DNA of 54,615 nucleotides from Acinetobacter sp. (GTDB lineage: Bacteria; Pseudomonadota; Gammaproteobacteria; Pseudomonadales; Moraxellaceae). Made by a program: the position numbers and the translations under genes. The stretch is taken from NCBI GenBank assembly GCA_031277915.1, contig JAITLL010000016.1, positions 1 through 54,615 of the forward strand, read 5' to 3'. Shown here piece by piece: positions 1-9,061 of the stretch (within the stretch, counting starts at the first letter, position 1; the number at the start of each line of letters is the position of its first letter). Below the pieces are notes generated by a model. That model was not told where the DNA came from. It searched no databases and worked only from the letters and a program-made list of their open reading frames with translations.

Positions 1-129
1 ATAGACTTTTTGCAAATCTAAACTTCGTAATTCTATTTATCTTTACAAGCAAGCTTACTGAAAATTAGCAAGAATAACCAAGCTCCTTTATACTAGGCGC
101 GAGCCCTCTCATTTAAAAAGTTATTTTTT
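1..129 (+). other. Upstream region of engB
   Basis: This is non-coding AT-rich DNA at the left window edge. I see no coding frame that continues in from the left. It holds a possible sigma70 promoter, listed separately, and ends in an A/T-rich leader with no clear Shine-Dalgarno sequence directly before the engB ATG. Confidence 0.5.
65..94 (+). promoter_or_regulatory. Possible sigma70 promoter for engB
   Basis: A TATACT box at 89-94 (5/6 to consensus) lies 18 bases after TTAGCA at 65-70 (4/6). The predicted start is near 100, giving a leader of about 30 nt. This is an eye match only. Confidence 0.4.
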
Positions 130-906
130 ATGCGTCGTAGTGAAAAATCGAAAGACACCAAAGCCAGACTCGCACCCAAGCAAAAGATTAGTTATGAAAA
201 GAAACCAGATCCAGCGATCACGGAATATGCCGTACAATCTCTGAACTGGTTACGCCAAGCTGAATTTTTAATGAGTGCACCCAAATTGGCACTTTGTGTT
301 GAAGATAGTGGCTACGAGATTGCTTTTGCAGGACGCTCAAATGCTGGTAAGTCTAGTGCTATTAATGCCTTAACCAACAAAAAACAACTCGCACGCGCCT
401 CAAAAAAACCTGGCCGTACTCAAATGATTAACTTCTTTAGTCTCGGCAACCCCGACCAACGCTTGGTTGACCTTCCAGGTTATGGCTATGCTGCCGTACC
501 AGAAGATATGAAGCGTGTTTGGCAAAAAGAATTAGAGAACTATCTAATCCATCGTAAAAGCTTACAAGGATTAGTTTTACTTATGGATATTCGCCATCCT
601 TTACAGCACTTTGACATGATGATGCTAGAATGGGCTTATTCACGCCATTTATTTGTACATATTCTTTTAACTAAAGCAGACAAACTTAACCGCGGTCCAG
701 CAAACAAAGTCTTGCTTGAAGTTAAACAACAACTGAAAAAAATGAAGCTTGATTTCTCTATTCAGCTTTTCTCATCACTTAACAAATTAGGTTTAGAAGA
801 ACTCGCAAGTGTGATGGCTGGTCGTCTACATTTCACACTTGATCAAGAGCCAGAATTTGACGTTGATGCAATCCCTGAAGCAAGCGATGAGGATGTAGAA
901 GAGTAA
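130..906 (+). CDS. engB: Ribosome biogenesis GTPase EngB/YsxC (YihA)
   Basis: This TrmE-Era-EngA-EngB GTPase helps assemble the large ribosomal subunit in the cytoplasm and is usually essential. G1 is GRSNAGKSS at residues 68-76, the switch-II motif DLPG is at 114-117 and the base-recognition motif TKAD is at 181-184. The 258-residue protein is longer than the roughly 200-210-residue enterobacterial form, through a basic N-terminal stretch of about 45 residues and an acidic C-terminal tail rich in D and E. It is a single transcription unit closed by a strong terminator. The family call is very secure. Confidence 0.96.
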   Translation: MRRSEKSKDTKARLAPKQKISYEKKPDPAITEYAVQSLNWLRQAEFLMSAPKLALCVEDSGYEIAFAGRSNAGKSSAINALTNKKQLARASKKPGRTQMINFFSLGNPDQRLVDLPGYGYAAVPEDMKRVWQKELENYLIHRKSLQGLVLLMDIRHPLQHFDMMMLEWAYSRHLFVHILLTKADKLNRGPANKVLLEVKQQLKKMKLDFSIQLFSSLNKLGLEELASVMAGRLHFTLDQEPEFDVDAIPEASDEDVEE

Positions 907-952
907 ATCGTCAAAACAGATACAATTTCTTTATTAAATTTATATTCAATTG

Positions 953-989
953 GCCCCTATTGCTAAACACAAATGCAGGGGCTTTTTTT
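953..989 (+). terminator. Rho-independent terminator of engB
   Basis: The GCCCCT (953-958) and AGGGGC (977-982) arms form a GC-rich stem followed by seven T residues. Confidence 0.85.
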
Positions 990-1029
990 ATACTCGTTAT
1001 AACTTCATCGAGTTAAAAATCAGGACTAA

Positions 1030-1980
1030 ATGATGAAATTGCTATCTTTTTTGAAGAATAAGGCTTTAGGTTCTTCTATTGATTATAAAATTCTTCCACG
1101 CAAGGTAAAATTTGACTGGAAAGAGACCCCAGTAGACTGGATTCCAAACCAACCATTTGCAAGTTATTTTATTAATGAAATTAATAACATTTTGCCTGCT
1201 GGAGAGTTCTGGTTCTGTCGTCTATATAACAAGGTTTTACCTCGTATTACCGATGAAAAACTTAAACAGGATGTACAAGCATTTATTCGCCAAGAGGCCA
1301 TGCACGCAAATGCACACACCTCTGCCAATAAAGAATATTTAAGCGCACGTAATATTGATATCCAGAGAAATCTGGACATTATGAATTATCTATTTACTAC
1401 TGCCTTGGCAGATAAACCTTTTGACAAAGAAGTTCCAAAGGTTTTACAAGAGCAATGGGATTTATTCCGTTTAGGCGTTATTGCAACTGTTGAACATATG
1501 ACTTGTGTACTCGGTAAATATGCGCTTTATAACAACCGTTGGGAAGAACTAGGCGCAGATCCAGAAATGGTCGATCTGGTTAAATGGCATGGTTCTGAAG
1601 AAATTGAACACCGTACCGTAGCTTTTGATTTATATCGTCATCTTGGTGGTGGCTACATTCCACGCTACTATTTAAGCCTTGCAGTGATTGTACTGGTACT
1701 TGGTTTATGGGTAGATGGTGCTGCACATATTATGAAACAAGACCCTCGTTTTGCCGATGCTGCCAAGTCGAGATTTTTCCCAGCTTGGGTTGCTGTAGAG
1801 TGGTATAAGATTAGCCGCAAGGATAATCAGGTATTACCAAATCCAATCTGGCTTATTGCCCAACAAATTGACTACCTCATGCCTTGGTATGATCCAGTTA
1901 AAGAAGGCAGCACCGAAGATGCTGTAAGCTATTTATCTCAATCTCCGGCAGCAAAAAGAGCCGAGTTACAAGCCGCTTAA
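1030..1980 (+). CDS. Predicted metal-dependent hydrolase (PF10118 family)
   Basis: This 316-residue protein matches the PF10118 family of predicted metal-dependent hydrolases. Ligand-like motifs are RQEAMHANAH near residues 87-96 and WHGSEEIEHR near 186-195, an E-E-x-x-H pattern that recalls ferritin-like di-iron helices. A hydrophobic stretch around residues 213-232 (LSLAVIVLVLGLWV) suggests membrane association. It stands alone between two terminators, so context gives no clue to substrate. The family is widespread in Acinetobacter and Pseudomonas; the reaction is unknown to me and the hydrolase label is only the family name. Confidence 0.8.
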   Translation: MMKLLSFLKNKALGSSIDYKILPRKVKFDWKETPVDWIPNQPFASYFINEINNILPAGEFWFCRLYNKVLPRITDEKLKQDVQAFIRQEAMHANAHTSANKEYLSARNIDIQRNLDIMNYLFTTALADKPFDKEVPKVLQEQWDLFRLGVIATVEHMTCVLGKYALYNNRWEELGADPEMVDLVKWHGSEEIEHRTVAFDLYRHLGGGYIPRYYLSLAVIVLVLGLWVDGAAHIMKQDPRFADAAKSRFFPAWVAVEWYKISRKDNQVLPNPIWLIAQQIDYLMPWYDPVKEGSTEDAVSYLSQSPAAKRAELQAA

Positions 1981-1985
1981 AATTG

Positions 1986-2014
1986 AAAAAGCAGGATATA
2001 AATCCTGCTTTTTA
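1986..2014. terminator. Bidirectional terminator
   Basis: The GCAGGAT / ATCCTGC stem (1991-1997, 2002-2008) is flanked by an A-run on the left and a T-run on the right. It sits between two convergent genes and can serve both strands. Confidence 0.8.
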
Positions 2015-2022
2015 TTTATAGA

Positions 2023-3261
2023 TTAAATACTGATATTTTTATCTTTAGTATATCGATCTACCACCACACTAATCATCATATCACCCTGTACATTTACAAC
2101 CGTTCTTACTGTATCGAGTAACCGATCGATTGGAAGTAAAATAGCAATCGCTTCGGCTGGTAGGCCCACAGACTGCAATACCATAATCATGGTGACCATA
2201 CCCGCACTCGGAATTCCAGGCGCTCCAAGTGATGCAATCATCGCAGTTAAGCACACAACAATTTGCTGGGTCAGGTTTAAGTCTAGTCCAACTAAATTTG
2301 CCACAAAGAGCGCGGCGGCAGCCTCATATAAAGCCGTACCATCCATGTTAAGCTGCGAGCCTAATGGAATCACAAAACCCGCCGTTTGAGGACGAACACC
2401 TAAATTTTCCTGTGTGCATTTCATGCTCAACGGCATTGTTGCAGAACTAGAACTTGTTGCAAATGCAGTAATTAAGGCTGTACGTGTACCTTTGAAAAAA
2501 GTCCAAGGACTCATACGACCAAAAATCCAAAGCAATAACGGCAAAACAACAGCACCATGAAAAATAGTGGTTCCTGTTACCACAACGGCAAACTCAGCCA
2601 GTCGACTTAATACTGAAATGTCTTCTGTAGCCATTAATTTAGCAAGTAATGCAAAAATTCCTAATGGCGCCAGTCTCATTACCCACCCCACTAGCATCAT
2701 CATCATTTCAAAAAACTGATGACTCAATAGACGGATACTCTTAAAGCGCTCTCCTCCATGAACCAATGCAATACCCACAAATAGTGCAAACACCACAACA
2801 GCTAAGACATTTCCGTCACTAAATGCTTTAAAGGGATTAATTAAAGTATTTTGAATAAAGTTCGTAAAGAAAGTTGCTGGGTTTAAACTATCTGGTGCTT
2901 GATAACTCTGCATTGATGCCTGAAAAATTGAAATATCTATACCTCTCCCCACCTCAAATAAATGAGCACAGCTAATACCTAAAATTAAAGCCAAGGTTGT
3001 GGTGGTGATACAACATAAAAATGTGATTTTCCAAACTGGACCTAGCTGCCCGCCTGCCTGTAAATTTGAAACTCCAACTACAATAGAGGTAAAAATTAAC
3101 GGCACCAACAACATTTTAAGTAGCCCAATAAAAACACTACTCAATATACCCAAGCCATATAAACTATGCTTTACAAAAGCAGTATCAGGATACATGGTGA
3201 GTAGGAAGCCAAAGGCTAAACCTAAAATCGCGGCAATCAGAATTTGTGTATTTAAGTTCAT
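2023..3261 (-). CDS. Dicarboxylate/amino acid:cation symporter (DAACS, GltP/DctA type)
   Basis: This inner-membrane secondary transporter takes up dicarboxylates or acidic amino acids with H+ or Na+. The serine-rich re-entrant loop AFATSSSSATMPLS and the substrate/cation motif SQLNMDGTALYEAAAALF are both present, with about eight hydrophobic segments and paired loops. I start it at the ATG at 3261 (MNLNTQILIAAILG), which directly precedes the first membrane helix. An in-frame GTG at 3342 would add 27 polar residues; neither start has a strong ribosome site. It lies downstream of the tesB-like gene, with a terminator between. The substrate cannot be assigned from sequence alone. Confidence 0.9.
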   Translation of the reverse strand: MNLNTQILIAAILGLAFGFLLTMYPDTAFVKHSLYGLGILSSVFIGLLKMLLVPLIFTSIVVGVSNLQAGGQLGPVWKITFLCCITTTTLALILGISCAHLFEVGRGIDISIFQASMQSYQAPDSLNPATFFTNFIQNTLINPFKAFSDGNVLAVVVFALFVGIALVHGGERFKSIRLLSHQFFEMMMMLVGWVMRLAPLGIFALLAKLMATEDISVLSRLAEFAVVVTGTTIFHGAVVLPLLLWIFGRMSPWTFFKGTRTALITAFATSSSSATMPLSMKCTQENLGVRPQTAGFVIPLGSQLNMDGTALYEAAAALFVANLVGLDLNLTQQIVVCLTAMIASLGAPGIPSAGMVTMIMVLQSVGLPAEAIAILLPIDRLLDTVRTVVNVQGDMMISVVVDRYTKDKNISI

Positions 3262-3360
3262 ATCAGCGTTATTTTTTTCAGTAGGCAACACTTTTGCAAA
3301 TATGACATGAGCTTGATTTTCATTCGAGCAATTTTTTGTCACATGCTTTGAATTAAAAAT

Positions 3361-3385
3361 AAAAAAGCCATCTTTTTAGATGGCT
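3361..3385 (-). terminator. Terminator of the TesB-like gene
   Basis: Read on the minus strand, GCCATCT-AAAA-AGATGGC is followed by six T residues. It separates the thioesterase gene from the symporter gene. Confidence 0.85.
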
Positions 3386-3394
3386 CATTATTAA

Positions 3395-4267
3395 TTATTG
3401 AGTTTCAATTTCCCGCAAACGGATCAAACCCTCTTGCACCGTACTGCAAACGAGCTGTCCATTTTGCCACATACGGCCAAAGTTTAAACCGCGAGAAGCT
3501 GCGCTCACTGTGGCTTCCATGTCATAAAGCATCCATTCATCAGCACGAAGTGGACGATGGAAATAAATGGCATGATCAATACTGGCACACTGCAAACTTG
3601 GAGAAATGTAGCTTAAACCATGTGGTCTTAAAGCAGTAGTCATTAAAGTAAAGTCTGAGTAAAACGCCACAATTGCTTGATGTAAAGCAATGTCATCAAG
3701 CTGTTTTGGAATACGATCATGAGTACGGATATAGTGCGCATTAAACGGCGCTTCCGGCTGAGGCTGAAATGGATTAACTGGATCAATCGGACGAATTTCC
3801 ACATGACGCTCACGCATGAAACTTGCACGAACATTCTCTGGTACAAAATTAAGAATGCCTTCCTTAAGCTCACTTTCTGACTTTAAGGTCTCAGGAGCTG
3901 GGTATTCTGGTTCTGAATGTTGGTAGTTCAAACCTTCTTCAGGGTTGGCGAAAGACACCATTGCCGAGAAAATAACTCGTCCATGCTGGATTGCCCGAAC
4001 TTGACGACTGACAAAGCTTTTTCCATCACGCAAACGGTCTACTTCGTAGATGATTGGAGCATTAATGTCGCCACCATATAAAAAATAGGCATGCATAGAA
4101 TGCGCAGGACGGTCGGTTGTATAAGAGGCTGCACGTAAAGCCTGACCTAAAACCTGACCTCCAAAAACACGTTTACCGACCAAATTACGGCTAATTCCAC
4201 GGTAAATATTTTCTTCAAGCTTTTCTAAAGTGAGCAGCTCAACCAGTTCTTGGGTTAACGCATTCAT
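3395..4267 (-). CDS. tesB: Acyl-CoA thioesterase II, TesB-like
   Basis: This double hot-dog thioesterase hydrolyses medium- and long-chain acyl-CoA to free fatty acid and CoA. The N-terminal hot-dog holds RVFGGQVLGQAL and the C-terminal one holds CASIDHAIYFHRP followed by DEW, the region that carries the catalytic Asp of TesB. I place the start at the ATG at 4267 (MNALTQELVELL), which has GAAGG about ten bases upstream; 290 residues is the usual length. A longer reading opening with TTG at 4360 lacks family similarity. It is monocistronic. The symbol is given by family similarity. Confidence 0.92.
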   Translation of the reverse strand: MNALTQELVELLTLEKLEENIYRGISRNLVGKRVFGGQVLGQALRAASYTTDRPAHSMHAYFLYGGDINAPIIYEVDRLRDGKSFVSRQVRAIQHGRVIFSAMVSFANPEEGLNYQHSEPEYPAPETLKSESELKEGILNFVPENVRASFMRERHVEIRPIDPVNPFQPQPEAPFNAHYIRTHDRIPKQLDDIALHQAIVAFYSDFTLMTTALRPHGLSYISPSLQCASIDHAIYFHRPLRADEWMLYDMEATVSAASRGLNFGRMWQNGQLVCSTVQEGLIRLREIETQ

Positions 4268-4542
4268 GAGAGATACCTTCATATTGCAGGCAAAATTGGT
4301 ATTAAAAGACAGATGTGTAGAATGTATTGTGCCATAAAAAAATATTTGTACATGGAACAATCAGTCAACTTCTGACGAACATTGCCCCTAAAACAGCTAA
4401 AAATACGATTTTTAACGATAAAAAATGCCAAAAGCATTATAATTTATAAGAAAGTAGCATATTGTTTTTTTTAATAAATGCCTCAAAATAATTACCCTCT
4501 GCATTTGGTGCCGGGATTTGTCTTTAAGAAGTAGGAGTTCTT

Positions 4543-7116
4543 ATGTCCAAGAGTGGGTTTGGTCAAATGTATCGTCGGCTTTCGAGTAAGCTACTTGACC
4601 TCGTGGTAACACCACATGTTCTTGGGGAAGTTCCTACTGAACCAGTATCAGAAACAGCGGAAACTGAAGCAAAGACTGAGCGCCAAAAAGTAGTGTGCTA
4701 TGTCTTACAAAACCATTCTCGCAGTAATGCTTTAGTGGTGGATGGGGAAACTCGCCGTTTAAATTTAAAGCCTGCGTTAGACCCATTAGTTGTTGGCGCT
4801 CATCAAGAAAAAGCATCGATTTTATTTTTACAGCATAATGATGAAAATAACCTATTAAATCCCCCTCCACATGCTTTTCCACCACGTTTAATTAAACTGA
4901 TTGAAGTTTTACAAGCAAATCCTGAGCTCGACATAGAACTGGTTCCAGTAACCGTTTTATGGGGCCGTTCTCCAGATAAAGAGGACTCTTGGTTTAAACT
5001 CTTGTTCTCAGACACATGGGCAACACCAAGTACAGTTAAGCAGCTTGTGAATATCGGTTTGCATGGTCGCCAATCTTATTTGGAGTTCCATGAACCGCAA
5101 TCTTTACGTGACCTCGTTGAATATGCTCAACAACATTATCCGAACCTTTCACCAGCGACTTATATTGTTAGCACCTTAAATGACTACCTTGACCGTCAAC
5201 GTGAAGTGGTCTTAGGCCCTGACCTATCAGATCGCCGTAATGTGATGCAGTCAGTTGTAAAATCTCGTGATGTACAAGAAGCCATTCGACGCGAGAGTAT
5301 TCGCGGCAAAATTAGCATGCTTGAAGCAGAGCGTCGTGCGATTGGTTATGTCAATGAAATCGTATCTGACTATTCACACTCAGCAGTGCGCTTTGCAGAT
5401 TTAGCATTAACACGCCTATGGACTCAACTTTATGACGGCGTAGAGGTTCATAACTTTAGTACTGTTCGTGAACTCGCGAAAGATTACGAAATTGTTTATA
5501 CACCATGTCATCGTAGCCATATTGACTATCTATTATTGTCTTATGTGATTTATAGACGTGGCCTAATGGTTCCGTATATTGCAGCAGGCGACAACCTAAA
5601 CTTACCTTTCGTTGGTCAGCTTTTACGTGGTGGCGGTGCATTCTTTATTCGCCGCTCTTTCCGTGGCAATGGTCTTTATACAACTGTATTTAAAGAATAT
5701 TTATATAGTATTCTTTCTCGCAATACGCCACTTGAGTACTTTATTGAAGGTGGTCGTTCGCGTACAGGTCGTTTATTACCACCGAAAACCGGTATGCTTG
5801 CCATGACGGTTCATAGTCATTTACGTGGCCGTACAAAGCCGATTGTATTTGTACCAACTTACATTGGTTATGAACGCCTTATGGAAGGTTCAACCTATGT
5901 TGGTGAAATGCAAGGTAAGCCAAAAGAAGCTGAATCTATTTTTGGCATTGTTAAGACATTACGAAAAATTGAACGCATTTTTGGTAAAGTACACGTTAAC
6001 TTTGGTGAACCAGTCTTCCTTGATGATTTGCTTAAACAGCATAATGCAGAAAATGTCTACATCGAGAAAAATGACGACCCAATACCTCAAGCTGTTTCAG
6101 ATGCCGTAAATAGCTCCGCACATGTAATTTTAGAAAACATTAACCGTGCAGTCGTCATTAACCCTGTTTCTTTGCTCTCCATTATTTTGCTTGCAACTCC
6201 AAAGCATACCCTTGATGAAGAAATCTGTATTAAACAGCTTGAAGCTTACCGCAATTTAGCATCGAACTTCCCTTACGATCAGCGTACAGAAGTAACACCG
6301 CTATCTGGTAAGGAAATTATTGCTTACGGCCTAAAGCTTAAACTCATTAAGCGTGTCCAACATGCACTCGGCGATATTATTGCGATTGAAGATAACCAAG
6401 CGGTTCTCCTCACCTATTTCCGCAATAACATTTTACATGCTTTCGTTTTACCTTCATTGGTTGCATCGCTTGTTGAACATAACGGTAAAATCAGTCGTTC
6501 AGATTTAAACAATGTCATCTATACACTTTATCCGTTCTTAAAAGCTGAACTATTCCTTAAGTGGCAAAGCAGTGAGCTTAAAGAACAGATTGAGCAATAT
6601 GCAGATGCACTGGTTCAATCAAACCTTATTCATCAAGATGACGAAGGTAACTTGATTAGCTCTGCACCAAACACTGAAGAGCATAATCAACTTGTTGTAT
6701 TAGCAACGCCTGTTAAGCAAAGTCTTGAACGTTACTACATGACTTTGGCTTTAATCACTCAACGCGGTTCAGGTAATATTTCAGCGAAACAAGTTGAAGA
6801 GTTAAGTCATTTGCTAGGACAACGTTTATCTGTTCTTTATGAGTTTAATTCTCCGGAGTTCTTTGATAAAGCATTGTTCCAAAGCTTCTTAAAAGTGCTA
6901 ACTCAACAAAATTACATTCGTACTAACGACCAAGGTCAAATCGAGTTTGATGATAATTTCCGTCAAATGGCAGCAGGCGCACAATTAGTACTTGATGAAG
7001 TGACATTACAGATGTTGCAGCACATCACGACTTTTACTGATGAAGAATTAAAAGAAGCCCTTGAAGCAATGGCATCTCAACAAGCTAAACGCCGTTTAAA
7101 ACGTAAAAAATCTTAA
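4543..7116 (+). CDS. plsB: Glycerol-3-phosphate 1-O-acyltransferase PlsB
   Basis: PlsB puts the first acyl chain on sn-glycerol-3-phosphate, using acyl-CoA or acyl-ACP, at the inner membrane. The catalytic HX4D box is HRSHID at residues 323-328; block II FFIRRSFRGN, block III EGGRSRTGR at 402-410 and block IV VPTYIGYERL all follow in order. The 857-residue length is slightly above enterobacterial PlsB, and the C-terminus ends in a basic tail (RRLKRKKS). The start has a usable AGGAG seven to nine bases upstream. A TATAAT box at 4438-4443 may be its -10 element. It is a single gene, closed by a terminator shared with the convergent neighbour. Confidence 0.96.
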   Translation: MSKSGFGQMYRRLSSKLLDLVVTPHVLGEVPTEPVSETAETEAKTERQKVVCYVLQNHSRSNALVVDGETRRLNLKPALDPLVVGAHQEKASILFLQHNDENNLLNPPPHAFPPRLIKLIEVLQANPELDIELVPVTVLWGRSPDKEDSWFKLLFSDTWATPSTVKQLVNIGLHGRQSYLEFHEPQSLRDLVEYAQQHYPNLSPATYIVSTLNDYLDRQREVVLGPDLSDRRNVMQSVVKSRDVQEAIRRESIRGKISMLEAERRAIGYVNEIVSDYSHSAVRFADLALTRLWTQLYDGVEVHNFSTVRELAKDYEIVYTPCHRSHIDYLLLSYVIYRRGLMVPYIAAGDNLNLPFVGQLLRGGGAFFIRRSFRGNGLYTTVFKEYLYSILSRNTPLEYFIEGGRSRTGRLLPPKTGMLAMTVHSHLRGRTKPIVFVPTYIGYERLMEGSTYVGEMQGKPKEAESIFGIVKTLRKIERIFGKVHVNFGEPVFLDDLLKQHNAENVYIEKNDDPIPQAVSDAVNSSAHVILENINRAVVINPVSLLSIILLATPKHTLDEEICIKQLEAYRNLASNFPYDQRTEVTPLSGKEIIAYGLKLKLIKRVQHALGDIIAIEDNQAVLLTYFRNNILHAFVLPSLVASLVEHNGKISRSDLNNVIYTLYPFLKAELFLKWQSSELKEQIEQYADALVQSNLIHQDDEGNLISSAPNTEEHNQLVVLATPVKQSLERYYMTLALITQRGSGNISAKQVEELSHLLGQRLSVLYEFNSPEFFDKALFQSFLKVLTQQNYIRTNDQGQIEFDDNFRQMAAGAQLVLDEVTLQMLQHITTFTDEELKEALEAMASQQAKRRLKRKKS

Positions 7117-7127
7117 AACTTTTACTT

Positions 7128-7162
7128 AAAATAAAAGGCAACTCAGGTTGCCTTTTATTTTA
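7128..7162. terminator. Bidirectional terminator between plsB and AdeT-like gene
   Basis: A GGCAAC / GTTGCC stem is extended by AAAATAAAA and TTTTATTTT arms, so a U-tract forms in either direction. It overlaps the stop codon of the minus-strand gene. Confidence 0.8.
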
Positions 7163-8146
7163 TCTGCGCATCGAACATTCAAAGTAACGCGAATCATCAA
7201 TACAACGTAAACGCTTCATCAGTTCCACAAAATATGCATCATAATATCCAGAGCGAACATATTGATTGCGGATTTTTGCCACCATAATGTCATAGCTCTG
7301 TTTTTCGTAAAAAGAAACATCAACCCAATAGTAAGCCGGCAAGTGGTTTTCCCATTGTATGGCCCGATTCGTTAATAGTTGACTATTTTGAACAAACCAA
7401 GCCCGAATTTTTCGCCCGAAATTGGCTGGATAAGCTTGAGGTTTAATAATTAGATTTACCCCAAAATAAGCCAATGGAAAATTAATCACTTGGGTGTCTG
7501 GCCCAAAATCTTTCTGTAAATTATAAGGTAAAAGCCCATAAATCGGTGCAGGCATAATATCGATTTTATTTTGCTGAAACTGTGTAATAGCATTAGATAA
7601 ATCGATATATACGGGTTGTGCCCCCACGCTTCTCACCAAAGCCTGTTGTGGTGGGTTATTGGCTAAAACGCCAACTCGCTGCCCCCTAAGCTGTGCCACT
7701 TTCGATATTTTTTTGTTTTTCATGACCATGTAAGCAGTACCTACTGGAATCATTCCAACCGCTTCATAATCCTGATTAATTAATTTTTTCTCAATTGTAG
7801 GATGATTTAAAAGCTGCAATAAATTTCGGGCAGTCTTATTATTGGGTATAAGACCAATACCAGAAGTGCTTCCCATAAAGTGGTTATATTGATACGTATT
7901 AAAGTTACTGGCTGCTAGGCCAGAGCATTTGCCCTCATCAAAAGCCTGAATCGCTTGCTGCTCTTTTTGATAACTCACCACTTTAAATTTGACTTGATAT
8001 TGCTGTGCATATAAACGAATGTCATTTAAGCGACGTGTTATATCACCTTGAGTACCAATAGGATCATATGCACACCACACTTGCTCCTCTGCCCAACTCG
8101 CAACTGAGGTTATGCTCACAATAAGAGCCAAACAAAATTTTTTCAC
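7160..8146 (-). CDS. Putative periplasmic solute-binding protein, AdeT1/2 family
   Basis: The mature region resembles Acinetobacter AdeT1/AdeT2 (PF19582). It opens with a Cys-containing segment (EQVWCAYDPIGTQGD), has a GMIPVGTAYMVMK segment, and ends with two further Cys (RCIDDSRYFECS). The fold should be a type-2 periplasmic binding protein like TRAP or PhnD receptors, but no transporter gene is adjacent. I choose GTG at 8146 as start: AAAAGG lies about seven bases before it and it opens a clean signal peptide (MKKFCLALIVSITSVASWA). The longer reading would need TTG at 8173. AdeT was first described as an efflux component for aminoglycosides; that role is disputed and should not be assumed here. 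Confidence 0.78.
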   Translation of the reverse strand: MKKFCLALIVSITSVASWAEEQVWCAYDPIGTQGDITRRLNDIRLYAQQYQVKFKVVSYQKEQQAIQAFDEGKCSGLAASNFNTYQYNHFMGSTSGIGLIPNNKTARNLLQLLNHPTIEKKLINQDYEAVGMIPVGTAYMVMKNKKISKVAQLRGQRVGVLANNPPQQALVRSVGAQPVYIDLSNAITQFQQNKIDIMPAPIYGLLPYNLQKDFGPDTQVINFPLAYFGVNLIIKPQAYPANFGRKIRAWFVQNSQLLTNRAIQWENHLPAYYWVDVSFYEKQSYDIMVAKIRNQYVRSGYYDAYFVELMKRLRCIDDSRYFECSMRR

Positions 8147-8225
8147 TTTTAACCTTTTTATCTTTATCGGCAATTTAACTGCCTCGTCAGGTATTTCTGT
8201 TGTTATTTAAAGTTTAGTCTAAATT

Positions 8226-9041
8226 TTAATTTTCACCATGAGCATTTAAACATAATAAATAGTCATTAAAGCAAATCGGATGCTTTAATTGAAAACCTGT
8301 TTCAAATAAATGTTTCGCATAAATTTTTTTACCGGAAACATGAGCTGAATCTAAAGTGAGTAGTGGCAAATCTAACTGACTTTGAAACCAGAGTAGAACT
8401 TCATGTAATGGCACAGGTGCATTATTCGCTACAATATAACTCTTATGTGGTTTTTCAAAATCGGCCAAAAATGCTAAAAATTTTGCCAAGTCATCAATAT
8501 GAATGCGATTACTATAATGAATATTTGGATAATTTTGTGTGTATTCAGCCATACGCTTTAATCGATCGACCGAAGCGCCGTAAATCCCGGTCGGGCGCAC
8601 AATAACACATTGTGCCGGAAAATATTTCTGCCAAAGCAATTCCATATTATGAAGAATATGCCCTTGAGCATCATTCGGGTGAATCTGACTATGGTCATCA
8701 ATGGTTTCACCAGAATTTTCACCATAAACGCGAGTAGATGACACCACAATCAATCTTTTGACTGGATGACATTTTAAAGCCTGACGAATCGGTTCAATAC
8801 TTTCAACATAGGTATGATGATAACCTTCAACTGTACTATCGTCTGGAGAAAGTAAAATATACACTACATCTACAGGTGCTATTTCACTTAAATCGAGTGT
8901 AAAAATATCCTGTACGAGGTGTATCCCGTAAGGATCCGTTTTCTCACTACGACTGATTGTGGTAATTTGATGTCCTGTCTCAAATAGTTGTTTAGCAACA
9001 CGCTGAGATGTTTTACCATAACCGATAAATAATATATGCAT
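8226..9041 (-). CDS. NAD(P)-dependent epimerase/dehydratase-like SDR (YeeZ type)
   Basis: This extended short-chain dehydrogenase-like protein has a Rossmann nucleotide site at the N-terminus (MHILFIGYGKTSQRVA) and the strand-plus-loop VVSSTRVYGENSGE typical of YeeZ-type epimerases. The classical YxxxK catalytic pair is not evident after VYG, so it may not catalyse an ordinary epimerase reaction. At 271 residues it fits the family. Its start codon lies only 20 bases from the divergent recG start, so the two promoters must overlap each other or the coding regions. The substrate is unknown. Confidence 0.8.
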   Translation of the reverse strand: MHILFIGYGKTSQRVAKQLFETGHQITTISRSEKTDPYGIHLVQDIFTLDLSEIAPVDVVYILLSPDDSTVEGYHHTYVESIEPIRQALKCHPVKRLIVVSSTRVYGENSGETIDDHSQIHPNDAQGHILHNMELLWQKYFPAQCVIVRPTGIYGASVDRLKRMAEYTQNYPNIHYSNRIHIDDLAKFLAFLADFEKPHKSYIVANNAPVPLHEVLLWFQSQLDLPLLTLDSAHVSGKKIYAKHLFETGFQLKHPICFNDYLLCLNAHGEN

Positions 9042-9061
9042 AGAGAACTCGTTGAGGGGAC

